Source: a virus
Length of the DNA stretch: 47,689 nt
IMG/VR virus record: IMGVR_UViG_3300035564_000186
Coordinates: 1 to 47,689 of that record
Direction: 5' to 3' (one strand)
In this document: in pieces, positions 9,129 to 17,105 of the stretch
Numbering within the stretch: position 1 is the stretch's first letter
How the letters are laid out: every line of letters begins with the position of its first letter
Program-made: the position numbers and the translations under genes
The notes under the pieces: model-generated
Seen by the model: only the letters and a program-made list of their open reading frames with translations
Database searches by the model: none
Told to the model about the DNA's origin: nothing

Positions 9129-9695
9129 TCAGACCTCCACTCGTTTGAACTCGATCACCCACACCCACGGATTGATATCCCAGCCAAACCCACGCTTGGC
9201 ATTGATTTCATCCCACAGCTTGTGAAAATAAAACACAGAGAACCCTTGCATCATATGATCTTCATTGGTAACACCTTCGGCAATCGCATCTTCTAGACTG
9301 ACTTCCTGTACCCGTTCCACCCTCACCTTGACAATCTTCAGCGTGATTCGGCTGGCCCCCCAGTGCGGCATAAACCGCGCAGCTCGTGTCCGCCCTGCCC
9401 ATCCCGGTTTCGGTCCATCGGCCAAATACCAAATTTTCAACAGACTTCGGGAAAATTTTGGAATTTTGCTTCCAGGCAGATGATCATATTCTTTAGCAAT
9501 TGCCCATGTTTCCTTCACCCAAAGCTGGTCACTTGGCTTGCCATATTTGCACCATTCGACAAATTTCTCAGGTTCATCTTCAGGGGTCAAACAAAGCATC
9601 AGTGATGAAGGGATCACTCGTCGTGTCTGCGTTTTTCGTTGGTCAATAATCGCACGTACCATCTCTCTGGAAAATAGAATGGGTCGTTGTTTCAT
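9129..9695 (-). CDS. ASCH-domain-like phage protein
   Basis: About 188 aa. The N-terminal RPILFSREMVRAI followed by KTQTRRVIP, then LWVKETWA and a late VRVERVQEVSLEDAIAEG, match the phage/prophage ASCH-like family. That family is a PUA-related RNA- or nucleotide-binding fold. The ATG at 9695 overlaps the stop of the nuclease gene (ATGA) and follows AAGGATGGCAGG. The function in phages is uncertain; RNA binding or nucleotide modification are the usual suggestions. Confidence 0.72.
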   Translation of the reverse strand: MKQRPILFSREMVRAIIDQRKTQTRRVIPSSLMLCLTPEDEPEKFVEWCKYGKPSDQLWVKETWAIAKEYDHLPGSKIPKFSRSLLKIWYLADGPKPGWAGRTRAARFMPHWGASRITLKIVKVRVERVQEVSLEDAIAEGVTNEDHMMQGFSVFYFHKLWDEINAKRGFGWDINPWVWVIEFKRVEV

Positions 9696-10303
9696 CGCCT
9701 GCCATCCTTTCCGCAATACCCGCACACGCACGCCGGTGGCTCTTTCTTTTCCCATGCCGCCAGGATACCCAGCATCTTCGCCTCGAGCCGCTCGGCCCGC
9801 TCCAGGTCATATTGAACCCGCATCACTTTATGCTCGAACGTCTCCCGGCAGATGTAGATTACCCATGTCGTCCGCCATCCACCGTATTTCATGTATAACT
9901 GCACTTGGTCGATATGCTCCCATAGCGCACTTTTACTCTGGCAAACTCGCTCGAACTTCTTCACCGTTACTGACTTGATTTCCAGCAGGTCTCCCCAGAA
10001 CGTCACCCCGTCCACGTGTCCGCGAATACGCGCTTCCTTCGGGCATACCAACTCGATCTTTGCTTCTTTCGCCAATCTCATCTCGATCAACCTGGCCAGC
10101 GCATCCCGCTCGAACAAATACCCCGCATAACACATCTGGTGGTTGAAATCCGACATTGCCTGATTTCCATTCACCAGCAGTTCATACGTTGCCCTCGGGC
10201 ACTTCCCCGCCTGGCTGATCCCCAGGTAACCCCGGTTCTCCTCCAACCCGCTGTTCTTGCGCAGCCAATACTTTATGTTGCTTTCAAATGTTCCTGTGTC
10301 CAT
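9692..10303 (-). CDS. PD-(D/E)XK nuclease (Cas4/RecB-like), phage replication or recombination
   Basis: About 203 aa. The core motif is visible as GHVDGVTFWGDLLEIKS: an Asp, then E-x-K on the next strand. A preceding helix Glu lies in FERDALARL, and QVQLYM fits the trailing Q/Y motif of RecB/Cas4-like nucleases. The C-terminus has CVCGYCGK, a possible Fe-S or zinc site, although the N-terminal Cys partner (GKCPRATYELL) is a single residue. The start at 10303 is preferred because GGAGAAAGGGAG lies just upstream. It probably resects or processes phage DNA in replication and recombination. Confidence 0.75.
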   Translation of the reverse strand: MDTGTFESNIKYWLRKNSGLEENRGYLGISQAGKCPRATYELLVNGNQAMSDFNHQMCYAGYLFERDALARLIEMRLAKEAKIELVCPKEARIRGHVDGVTFWGDLLEIKSVTVKKFERVCQSKSALWEHIDQVQLYMKYGGWRTTWVIYICRETFEHKVMRVQYDLERAERLEAKMLGILAAWEKKEPPACVCGYCGKDGRR

Positions 10304-10305
10304 CG

Positions 10306-10632
10306 TTACTCCCTTTCTCCTTCCCCTAAATCCTGCTTTTGGATTTGGGGCTGTTTCGCCCCGGTGTTCTTTCCGGGGAAGGCCAGGATGGGGGCTTCTT
10401 CCACCCCGATCCATAAATGCCCTGGCAAAACAGACCTGAATGGTCGGACAAGAATTTTTCCTGTTTGATGCGCATCAGGCTCAGGATGGCTTTTGTCCAA
10501 CATTCCTGGGTTCACCAGGCAGGTATCCGGCGTCCGCCCATACTTCTGACGGTAATAATCCGCCGCTCGTTGGATTTTGACATCCAGTGTGGTCTTCGGA
10601 TCATTGTCGAACCACATCATGCCAGTATTCAT
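10306..10632 (-). CDS. Small hypothetical protein with repeat-encoded C-terminus
   Basis: A 108-aa protein. The first 60 residues (RAADYYRQKYGRTPDTCLVN) look like a compact conserved phage domain of unknown function. The last 30 residues (AKQPQIQKQDLGEGERE) are read from the palindromic repeat at 10319-10394, which supplies the C-terminus. The start overlaps the upstream stop (ATGA). Confidence 0.6.
   Translation of the reverse strand: MNTGMMWFDNDPKTTLDVKIQRAADYYRQKYGRTPDTCLVNPGMLDKSHPEPDAHQTGKILVRPFRSVLPGHLWIGVEEAPILAFPGKNTGAKQPQIQKQDLGEGERE
10319..10394. repeat. Palindromic GC-rich repeat, copy 2 (coding, with internal insertion)
   Basis: Same family as the repeat at 7706. The left arm 10319-10333 and right arm 10341-10350 flank the loop TGCTTTT. 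The right arm is then interrupted by about 24 extra bases before GGGGAAGGCCAGGATGGGGG resumes at 10375. It encodes a protein C-terminus. Confidence 0.75.
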
Positions 10633-10856
10633 TCCACTACCCTCCCCAGCTCCACAGGCAGCATGGCGCTATATAAATTGACCTGCTTCCCACCCGCCAG
10701 CAGGAACATCACGATCTGCGCTTTTGTCGTCGCGTGCGGCAATGGTTGCACCATCCGCAGGCAATTATCTGGCTCGACTTCCAGGCTGGCCTGTCCGGTG
10801 GGGCGCATACAGTTGTCATAACCAAATGCCTCGCAGCCCAGCAATTCGAAATCCAT
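10629..10856 (-). CDS. Small hypothetical protein
   Basis: A 75-aa protein (MDFELLGCEAFGYDN...). No domain is recognised and it has no membrane segment of full length. The ATG at 10856 overlaps the stop of the membrane-protein gene (TGATG), and a GTG one codon earlier is an alternative. It is held in place by ATGA/TGATG overlaps on both sides, which supports it being real. Confidence 0.55.
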   Translation of the reverse strand: MDFELLGCEAFGYDNCMRPTGQASLEVEPDNCLRMVQPLPHATTKAQIVMFLLAGGKQVNLYSAMLPVELGRVVE

Positions 10857-11761
10857 CACATACCTCCTTCCAAAACTTGCTCAAGGGCTTCGTCGGATAA
10901 ATCTTCGATAGGCAAACTATTCATAACAACCCGCTTCTCAATGGCTTCCTTTGCGTACTTCTTCCACGTTCGCGCCTGGCGCTTCGGGTCCTCACCTTGG
11001 ATGCCGTATCTTTTGACAATCTCACTCACCGGAGCTTTGATGATCCACTCCCAATCACCCTCCGGGACATCCGGCCAGCGCCGGACGCTCGCCGCTGCCC
11101 CACCGGTGACTTTCTGCGACCCACCGGAGCTATCCGGCGACTGCGCGGGCGCTTTCCGGAGAGTCTCCGCCCTGATTTTCTCGATCTTCCGGAGATTCTC
11201 CTCCTCGATTTTCTTCAAATCCGTTTCATGCGCCAACCGCAATTTCTCTTCTTCCAAATGATGCGCAAACTCGCGCTCCTCGCGTTCCCGTTCCAATGCG
11301 AGTGCCTCGGCCTTTTGTTTCTCCGCCGTATCAATTTCCATTTTCGTTGACAGTCTCACCAACCGCTTACCCAACTGATTCCGCAACGCGATCATGATCC
11401 CGCCAATCACCCCGAACAGCGAAAGCAAACCCAACGTTACCTTTTGCCAGGCATCGCCGCCATCCAGGATGGCATTCACCAGCAATACCGCTGCCAGGTA
11501 CACTGCCGCCCCAGCGATGGCTACCCAGAATGCTGGATCGAACAATTCGCGTGATTTGCGCTCCACCTGGTTGGCCTCGTAAATATCAATTGCCGTTGTG
11601 ATGCACACAAAGCCCATTCCCTCCACCACCAGGCCAACCACTACGGCCTGCCATGGCAAAAGACCCAGCTTCTGTACATTTTGGTATGTCATCACTGCCG
11701 GGATCGCACTTCCTGCCCAGGGCATCGCACTCGCCACATAATCCACAATCGTCGCTGTCAT
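10856..11761 (-). CDS. Membrane protein with coiled coil and C-terminal HTH-like tail
   Basis: About 301 aa. The N-terminal 130 residues hold three to four hydrophobic segments (for example VVVGLVVEGMGFVCITTAI, AIAGAAVYLAAVLLVNAIL, LGLLSLFGVIGGIMIAL). They are followed by a long charged coiled coil (residues about 140-200, rich in E, K and R). The C-terminal part (PVSEIVKRYGIQG, RQARTWKKYAKEAI) resembles a recognition helix. It could anchor a replication or partition complex at the membrane, but that is only inferred from architecture. Confidence 0.6.
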   Translation of the reverse strand: MTATIVDYVASAMPWAGSAIPAVMTYQNVQKLGLLPWQAVVVGLVVEGMGFVCITTAIDIYEANQVERKSRELFDPAFWVAIAGAAVYLAAVLLVNAILDGGDAWQKVTLGLLSLFGVIGGIMIALRNQLGKRLVRLSTKMEIDTAEKQKAEALALEREREEREFAHHLEEEKLRLAHETDLKKIEEENLRKIEKIRAETLRKAPAQSPDSSGGSQKVTGGAAASVRRWPDVPEGDWEWIIKAPVSEIVKRYGIQGEDPKRQARTWKKYAKEAIEKRVVMNSLPIEDLSDEALEQVLEGGM

Positions 11762-11824
11762 CTATTCATCCTCTCCCTCCCCTACCGCCCTTGTTTGCAC
11801 AATAATAGCAAATTTTCGGGAGAA

Positions 11825-11846
11825 TGCGTGCGTGCGCACGCACGCA
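11825..11846. promoter_or_regulatory. Perfect 22-bp GC-rich palindrome between membrane-protein genes
   Basis: TGCGTGCGTG and its exact complement meet at the centre, giving a perfect palindrome made of TGCG/GCAC units. It lies in the 105-bp gap (11762-11866) between two minus-strand genes, the only non-coding DNA between 6.9 and 13.3 kb. It could be an operator, a protein-binding site or a hairpin that limits read-through. Confidence 0.5.
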
Positions 11847-11866
11847 GGGCAGTGGGGGAGTGGTTG

Positions 11867-13303
11867 TCAGGCTGACTTATGCGTCAAAACCTGCTCGAAA
11901 AATTCAGGGTGCGCAATACGATAACGTCCGTCTTCCAATTTCCATGCGATATGATTGTTCATCATCCAATCGCCGAAAATATCGTAAGAACCATCCTTGA
12001 CCAGCGGATTGCTCGCTCCGGTCATTTGCGCTTCGGTATAGCGTCGCCCATCCACCATCAGGCGCGCTACATCCAGCAGTACATCCCACTCCACCGGCAA
12101 ATCGGCAAAACGCAAACTGCCCCACCCGTAAGCATCCAATGTTTCGAGTTTGATTTTCGGTATTGGTATGGCTATGGGAGAAGTATCAGGAAAAGTGGTA
12201 GTAATATGCGGCCTGCGCAAAACATAAATCAATGGAGATACTACTAGAACACAGACTATCAGCAGGATCAACGGTTTGAATGCCTCCATCAACATAATGG
12301 TGTCCATATTTTTGGCCTGACTATTGGATATGGCTATCACCACCACCTGGGTTGGAGCGTAAGCCGTACCGGTCGCGCTGGAACTATTCATCGTGGCCTG
12401 AATATTGAACTGGGTATCCTTCGTGCTCTGTGCAGCCACCGTCAGCGGAATGCTGGTCGGGTATGCCGTCCAGGTTGCTGCATCGGCTTGCGCCGTCATT
12501 TGCTTGTATCCCAGTTCACGCTGCTCGGCGTCGCTGGTGGCCTGTACTGGAATTGCCTCGGCTGCCGCGGCAGTCTCGCGCGCTGAGATGGCTGTCGCCC
12601 GGTCAGCGTCCGATTTGGCTGCCAATTCCGCTACAACCGTTTCCAACTGTCCGCTATAAGTTGGCGCAGGACTGGCGGTGGCAGTTTTCTCGACCATAAC
12701 AGCTTGCGGAGTGTTCAAAGATGCCGCTGTGGCACCCTGCTTTACAGTGTGTGTGGCAGTCTGCGGACTGCATGATGAGAATAACCATGCAAATACCACA
12801 ACGATGAATAGTATAGTAATTCCCCATCCCCAGCCCATCCCCCCCCCCGACATGGCTTTGTATCGCCGCGCCGGTTGCTGCGCGTATTTCGCAGGAATTG
12901 GTGTGTTGCTATAGATAGGTTCTGGGGGATATGACCAACCACAACTCATTTCTCTGGCGTAATTCGCATGGTCAGTCGACAGGTTACTTTCAATATTTTT
13001 CACGCGGACAATTGCATTAGCTTCTACTTGATCATTGGCATAAACTTGTAGTCTATGAAGTGCTTCCCGTTCAGTGTTAGAGTATTCATACCAGACGGGA
13101 GCGCCCATATTATTTTGAAGCAGGATTCCGGCTGGTGGCACTTCGGTACCAAACGAAACATGCCCTAACTCTCTACCTACATCTCTGGAACTGATATGAA
13201 TATCAACGCTATCATAGGTACGATAACCACCAGTTTCCTTGATGGCTTGCTCAATATGCTTTTCTCGCTCACTAAAATCATCCTGCTCTGGTATCCCTGA
13301 CAT
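11867..13303 (-). CDS. Large membrane protein with two transmembrane helices and winged-helix-like C-terminus
   Basis: A 478-aa protein. A soluble N-terminal region (about 150 aa) is followed by a hydrophobic helix with a lipobox-like end (ITILFIVVVFAWLFSSCS). Next comes a 200-aa Ala/Thr-rich, repeat-like extracellular or coiled region (ATAISARETAAAAEA). A second helix (LILLIVCVLVVSPLIYVL) leads into a C-terminal domain that looks like a small DNA-binding or adaptor fold (GRRYTEAQMTGASNPLV, then DGRYRIAHPEFFEQVL). No family is recognised. It is the first gene downstream of the iteron-like region. A role in membrane-bound replication or DNA handling is possible but unproven. Confidence 0.6.
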   Translation of the reverse strand: MSGIPEQDDFSEREKHIEQAIKETGGYRTYDSVDIHISSRDVGRELGHVSFGTEVPPAGILLQNNMGAPVWYEYSNTEREALHRLQVYANDQVEANAIVRVKNIESNLSTDHANYAREMSCGWSYPPEPIYSNTPIPAKYAQQPARRYKAMSGGGMGWGWGITILFIVVVFAWLFSSCSPQTATHTVKQGATAASLNTPQAVMVEKTATASPAPTYSGQLETVVAELAAKSDADRATAISARETAAAAEAIPVQATSDAEQRELGYKQMTAQADAATWTAYPTSIPLTVAAQSTKDTQFNIQATMNSSSATGTAYAPTQVVVIAISNSQAKNMDTIMLMEAFKPLILLIVCVLVVSPLIYVLRRPHITTTFPDTSPIAIPIPKIKLETLDAYGWGSLRFADLPVEWDVLLDVARLMVDGRRYTEAQMTGASNPLVKDGSYDIFGDWMMNNHIAWKLEDGRYRIAHPEFFEQVLTHKSA

Positions 13304-13672
13304 TTTTCCTGCCTTTCCTTAGAGTGAAGATTGATCTTCACTAGTGAAAGTCTTGAGTAGTACAATCTTCACTTTTGGCGATACCGTTATGACTTTTTTC
13401 CAATATATATATACTTACTGGATAGGTATGTTCACTAATACTCACTTTTCGCGATTTTGGGCCCGTTTTTGCTTGTTCGCACCCCAATTTTGTTGGGGTT
13501 TGGCCTTTTGTAGGGGCGAAGCGACGCTCCGCCTTTCCATTAGTGAAGAAGTGAACAAGTATTTCACCCGTTTCGGGTGAAAAAATTATTTATTTTACCT
13601 GCCCTGAAAAGCGATTTTATTTTCAGGGCAGCAGATAGGGGGCGTAAGATCTTCACTCCTTCACTCCTGTCG
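13304..13672. promoter_or_regulatory. Iteron-like intergenic region (candidate origin or operator cluster)
   Basis: A 369-bp AT-rich gap between the replicative ATPase gene and the membrane-protein gene. It holds about ten copies of TTCACT or its complement AGTGAA. Several are arranged as palindromes: GTGAAGATTGATCTTCAC (13324-13341) overlaps TTCACTAGTGAA (13337-13348). Single copies lie near 13368, 13431, 13541, 13551, 13651 and 13660. It also has a TATATATATA run at 13403-13412 and two hairpins (13562-13582; 13601-13629). Iterated boxes next to an AT-rich tract beside replication genes suggest a phage origin, but multiple operators cannot be excluded. Confidence 0.55.
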
Positions 13673-15490
13673 CTATTTCGTCTCGTAATAAGTCTGTGTG
13701 CCACTTTCCACCGCCTTCTTGATTTGTTCCTGGTCGTTTAAATTGATCACCATCGGCCTGCTTTGACTGCCTCGTTTCAACATATCTACACCCCACCGCT
13801 CTGCCAGGGCCTCGACCCGTTCCATATCCCGGTTCATATCGATATAAAATGTGCCCTTGTAAGTATTGGTGCCATCTGTCGCGCGCCAGGAGCGCAATTG
13901 CAGATATTTGCTCATAATCGAACTGATTCCGCGGCTGGTCATCTTCCCGCCAAACTTCTTACCCCTTGCGTCGGTGTGTTCTTGTTCATCATCATCGCCC
14001 ATTCGTTTATTCATGTCATCCGTCACCATGTTGGTGGCCAGTGCGACATCCTTTAGGTAAATCCGCTTTTCATCGTTCGGATTTTCACTGACAGCGCCCC
14101 ACGCCCAGGCTTTGATCAGTCCTTCCACCACCCGCGCTGTTTTCGTCGCGAAGCGCTCGGTCTTTTCCCGTTCGTTGTATTCGCGCATGAATGCCTTCAT
14201 TTGCGCTTTCACCTCATCATCCGTGATGATGCTCATCAGCGGCCCGCTCACCTGGCTCAGGCGCGCTTCAAGTGCATAATCAGTCTGGGTTTCATCGATG
14301 GTGATGCTCTCTCGCGCGTTGAATAATCTGTAGGTTGTCCACAGGTTACGGATCTCGGTTGTGATCTCGCCATAATTTGGCGGAAGGTGACGCGGGATAC
14401 GTGGATGTGGGGCAATCGGGACCATTTCCATGGTCAGGCAGCGCGATTCAATCGCCCGGTCGTCAAATCCCTTGCGTGTGGCGATCACCTTGGGACCAAA
14501 CACGTTGTACATCTCGATTTCCATATTCCCGTCTGCCGTCTTTTTCATTTTCGAGATGCCCTCATCCCGCTCTGTGCCGCCGTTCAGGATTTTGGCAATG
14601 ATGCTGGCTTCATCGGACTGTCCGAAGTCCGCTTCATTTAAAACCAGTGTGCCTTTGTATGTATCCAAAAAATGATAGAGCGATGCTGCGCTGGAGCCAC
14701 CGGTCACATAGATGGGTCGATAGCACACCAATCCAATCGCTTTCAGGAACCTGGTCTTGCCCGTTCCATAATCTCCCAACGCGCGCAGGTAGCTGGTCTC
14801 CATGAAGGCATCTGCAAAATAGGAGAACATCACAAATTGCGGTGTAAGTTCTTCGAAAAAATCATCGCTCCCAAAATCGAAATAGTTAAAGATATGTTTC
14901 CTGGTAATTGCCAGCAGTTCTTTCTCTGGAAGCGGTTTGTCGTAAATCTCGGATGGCATTCGCACGCCGTTTTTGATTAAGATGCTATTTGGCCAGATTG
15001 GGGCATAGAGTCTGCCCTCGATGGACAGCTTTTCAACGTGTGGATCCACACGCCCATCTGGATAACGCACCGCAAACCAGGTCTTCATTTTTTCCTTATC
15101 GAACACCAGCTCTAATAGGTGCCCGTTGATCCATCCGCCAGTTGTCCGTTCTGGCTCGCCTTCTGATTCAGTCTTTCCCGCTTTTTTCTCGCCGCTTTTC
15201 AGCAACCCGCGCAGATCAGAAACTGTCGTTCCGCTTTTCTTGGTCACCCGCCGCAGATAGAATTCGCGGTCATTCCCATCCAGTTCACGCAGCAGATCCA
15301 CCAGTCGATATACACCTAGGCGTTTGTCTTCCTCTGGCATCTGGCCCACTTGTTCGGCCACCACCATGATCAGTGGTTTCGACAGCCCAAGCAGCGCCCG
15401 TATACGGGTCTTTTGCTCATCCACCGGTATGCCACCTCCGCTCCATTGCTGGAGAAGCAGGTTTGCATCGACTTTCCCTGGTTCACTCAT
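13673..15490 (-). CDS. Replicative ATPase/helicase-like protein
   Basis: About 605 aa. The N-terminal 110 residues resemble a primase-linked domain (ELDGNDREFYLRRVTKKSG, then TTVSDLRGLL). A P-loop domain follows, with Walker A GDYGTGKTRF (about residue 239), Walker B TLVLNEADF and a sensor-like FGPKVIATRKGFDDRAIESR. The C-terminal third is a helical or winged-helix region. The layout is typical of phage and plasmid SF3/AAA+ replication helicases paired with a TOPRIM primase, and the primase is encoded directly upstream with an 8-bp overlap (ATGAGTGA). The ATG at 15490 follows GGAGAGAGCGTC and is preferred over a TTG at 15505. It likely unwinds the origin at the adjacent iteron region. Confidence 0.78.
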   Translation of the reverse strand: MSEPGKVDANLLLQQWSGGGIPVDEQKTRIRALLGLSKPLIMVVAEQVGQMPEEDKRLGVYRLVDLLRELDGNDREFYLRRVTKKSGTTVSDLRGLLKSGEKKAGKTESEGEPERTTGGWINGHLLELVFDKEKMKTWFAVRYPDGRVDPHVEKLSIEGRLYAPIWPNSILIKNGVRMPSEIYDKPLPEKELLAITRKHIFNYFDFGSDDFFEELTPQFVMFSYFADAFMETSYLRALGDYGTGKTRFLKAIGLVCYRPIYVTGGSSAASLYHFLDTYKGTLVLNEADFGQSDEASIIAKILNGGTERDEGISKMKKTADGNMEIEMYNVFGPKVIATRKGFDDRAIESRCLTMEMVPIAPHPRIPRHLPPNYGEITTEIRNLWTTYRLFNARESITIDETQTDYALEARLSQVSGPLMSIITDDEVKAQMKAFMREYNEREKTERFATKTARVVEGLIKAWAWGAVSENPNDEKRIYLKDVALATNMVTDDMNKRMGDDDEQEHTDARGKKFGGKMTSRGISSIMSKYLQLRSWRATDGTNTYKGTFYIDMNRDMERVEALAERWGVDMLKRGSQSRPMVINLNDQEQIKKAVESGTQTYYETK

Positions 15491-16652
15491 TGACGCTCTC
15501 TCCAATGCTCAGATTTTCGGCCAGGTCTTCCGCCGCTTCTTCTTCATCATTTGTGGAACCTTCACAGGGCTCCATATCTGACCAGTCCACCAGCCGCGTC
15601 AACGGCCCAATCGCCTGCGCCACACGCTCTCGTTTTGAGCGCCCTGCTTTGTCATCGTCCAGCAGTAGGTATTTCTTTTTATGGCCTCGTAAGCTTGATT
15701 TCAAACTGGCAATCCCTTCATCCTCGGCATGTACGCCGCATAATGCTACGGATGACAAACCCCACATCCCGAAGGTTTCTGCATCTGCCGGTCCTTCGAC
15801 GATGACGCACTCTTCGGCATCAGACCGGTAAACATGGTTAAAGTAAGGCTGACGGTTCCCTGTCAGGCACTTCGGAACGTTGTATGATTTATTCTCTTTC
15901 AACTTGCCTTCATCGTCCTCGAAGGTGTCGAACCCTGGCAGATTGCGCCGTGTGAAGTAGATTACCCGCCCGCCCCATTGATGGGCGTATACAATTCCGG
16001 GTTTGCCCATCATCCCGCTCACTTGGCCCCACTTCACCCAGTCATGCTCATTAACATCCACGCTGTACTTCTGCGCCCAGGCTGCCACATCGCCCCTATA
16101 GCCCAAAATTGCCACAGCAGCAGGAGACGCCGGATCGATTTCATACATCGAAAATTGTCCGCGCATTTCTTTGAACTGCTCGTCAGTTTTTCTACCGCTG
16201 AAGCCCATCCCGCTTGCAAGGATCACCTCGTCGGTGAAACTGCGCTTGCGTAGATAGGTTATTGCTTCCTCGTCATCCCATAACCATTTCACAAAAAGCT
16301 GATGGGCGATCTCGAAAATTGATAGTTTCAATCGGTGAGCCTTGACCGCTTTATCATCCATCTTTGCCCACCCTGGGCGATCAAGCCCGGCGCGGTCAGC
16401 CAACCACTCTACAGTAGCGCGGAAGTCCCAACCTTTCTCCTTCTCTACCAATGTCACCACATCCCCATTCCAGCCCTTCTCAGCCCAAAAGAAGTTCTGT
16501 TTGGCCGTATTGATCACCAGTCCACCGGTATGTGGCACGCGCCGGTACTTCCCCGTATCCCGTTCGAACTTGTGTCCCAGGTCTTTGACCACATCTTCAA
16601 TAGGGTTTGCCCGCTTGATGTCATCAATCACATCATCGAAGTTGGTATACAT
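15483..16652 (-). CDS. TOPRIM primase (DnaG-like)
   Basis: A 389-aa primase. The N-terminus (IDDIKRANPIEDVVKDLGHK, and WNGDVVTLVEKEKGWDFRAT) matches the CHC2 zinc-binding domain of DnaG in sequence order, but the zinc-binding Cys/His residues are missing. The TOPRIM catalytic site is clear: E286 in CVIVEGPADAE and the acidic triplet D332-D334 in YLLLDDDKAGRS. It synthesises RNA primers for phage DNA replication together with the helicase encoded just downstream. GGAGG lies 8 bp before the ATG. The degenerate zinc module is unusual but occurs in mobile-element primases. Confidence 0.82.
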   Translation of the reverse strand: MYTNFDDVIDDIKRANPIEDVVKDLGHKFERDTGKYRRVPHTGGLVINTAKQNFFWAEKGWNGDVVTLVEKEKGWDFRATVEWLADRAGLDRPGWAKMDDKAVKAHRLKLSIFEIAHQLFVKWLWDDEEAITYLRKRSFTDEVILASGMGFSGRKTDEQFKEMRGQFSMYEIDPASPAAVAILGYRGDVAAWAQKYSVDVNEHDWVKWGQVSGMMGKPGIVYAHQWGGRVIYFTRRNLPGFDTFEDDEGKLKENKSYNVPKCLTGNRQPYFNHVYRSDAEECVIVEGPADAETFGMWGLSSVALCGVHAEDEGIASLKSSLRGHKKKYLLLDDDKAGRSKRERVAQAIGPLTRLVDWSDMEPCEGSTNDEEEAAEDLAENLSIGESVNE

Positions 16653-16784
16653 GCGTCAGTGCCTCCATTCGGGATAGCCCGTTTTCTGGAAAAGTTGTGA
16701 GTATTTGAGCAATAGCACCTCCAGCCTCCCTACCCTAATTTCAAATATTCGCCGGAGACCCCTCCCCCCCCTTGCCTGGCTGCT

Positions 16785-16886
16785 GTTATGCGACATATCT
16801 TTGACCAGATAGCCTGCCAATCCTTGCCTGTTTCCGGCCAGTTCTGACCAGCTTATGTCGCATAACATAAGAGTTATGCGACATAA
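16785..16886. promoter_or_regulatory. Operator-like repeats GTTATGCGACATA with perfect 14-bp inverted repeat
   Basis: TTATGTCGCATAAC (16853-16866) is followed after 6 bp by its exact complement GTTATGCGACATAA (16873-16886). A third copy GTTATGCGACATA lies at 16785-16797. The set sits 130-230 bp upstream of the primase start, within a 453-bp stretch (16653-17105) with no convincing gene, between the recombinase and primase genes. Probable roles are operator sites for a phage regulator, arm-type recombinase sites, or a replication signal. Confidence 0.6.
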
Positions 16887-17105
16887 AAAAGACCAGCCGT
16901 CCGCGTTTTGTGGGACGTGCGCGCGCGAGGCGGCCTGTGCCTGTGAAAAAGTGAAGATTGCGATTCTTTCTACTACTGATTTCATAGTTACTCGCTCACT
17001 TTCAAACCCTATCAAATCTAAATAATTTCGTTGGCCGCATCGCCGTCAAATTGAAGGCTCCATCCTGTCAGTGCAGTGGCCTTGTCACGAACGGTGCAGC
17101 CCTGG

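Noticed and set aside
13562-13629. Pair of rho-independent terminators after the helicase gene
   Set aside because: Both hairpins are real, but neither is followed by a proper U-run on the transcribed (minus) strand; they are noted as part of the iteron-like region instead.
16656-16985. Minus-strand open frame of about 110 aa upstream of the primase gene
   Set aside because: It crosses the perfect inverted repeats at 16785-16886 and encodes them as protein with no recognisable composition or domain. Its end 3 bp before the primase start is compatible with a gene, but a regulatory or attachment region explains the DNA better.
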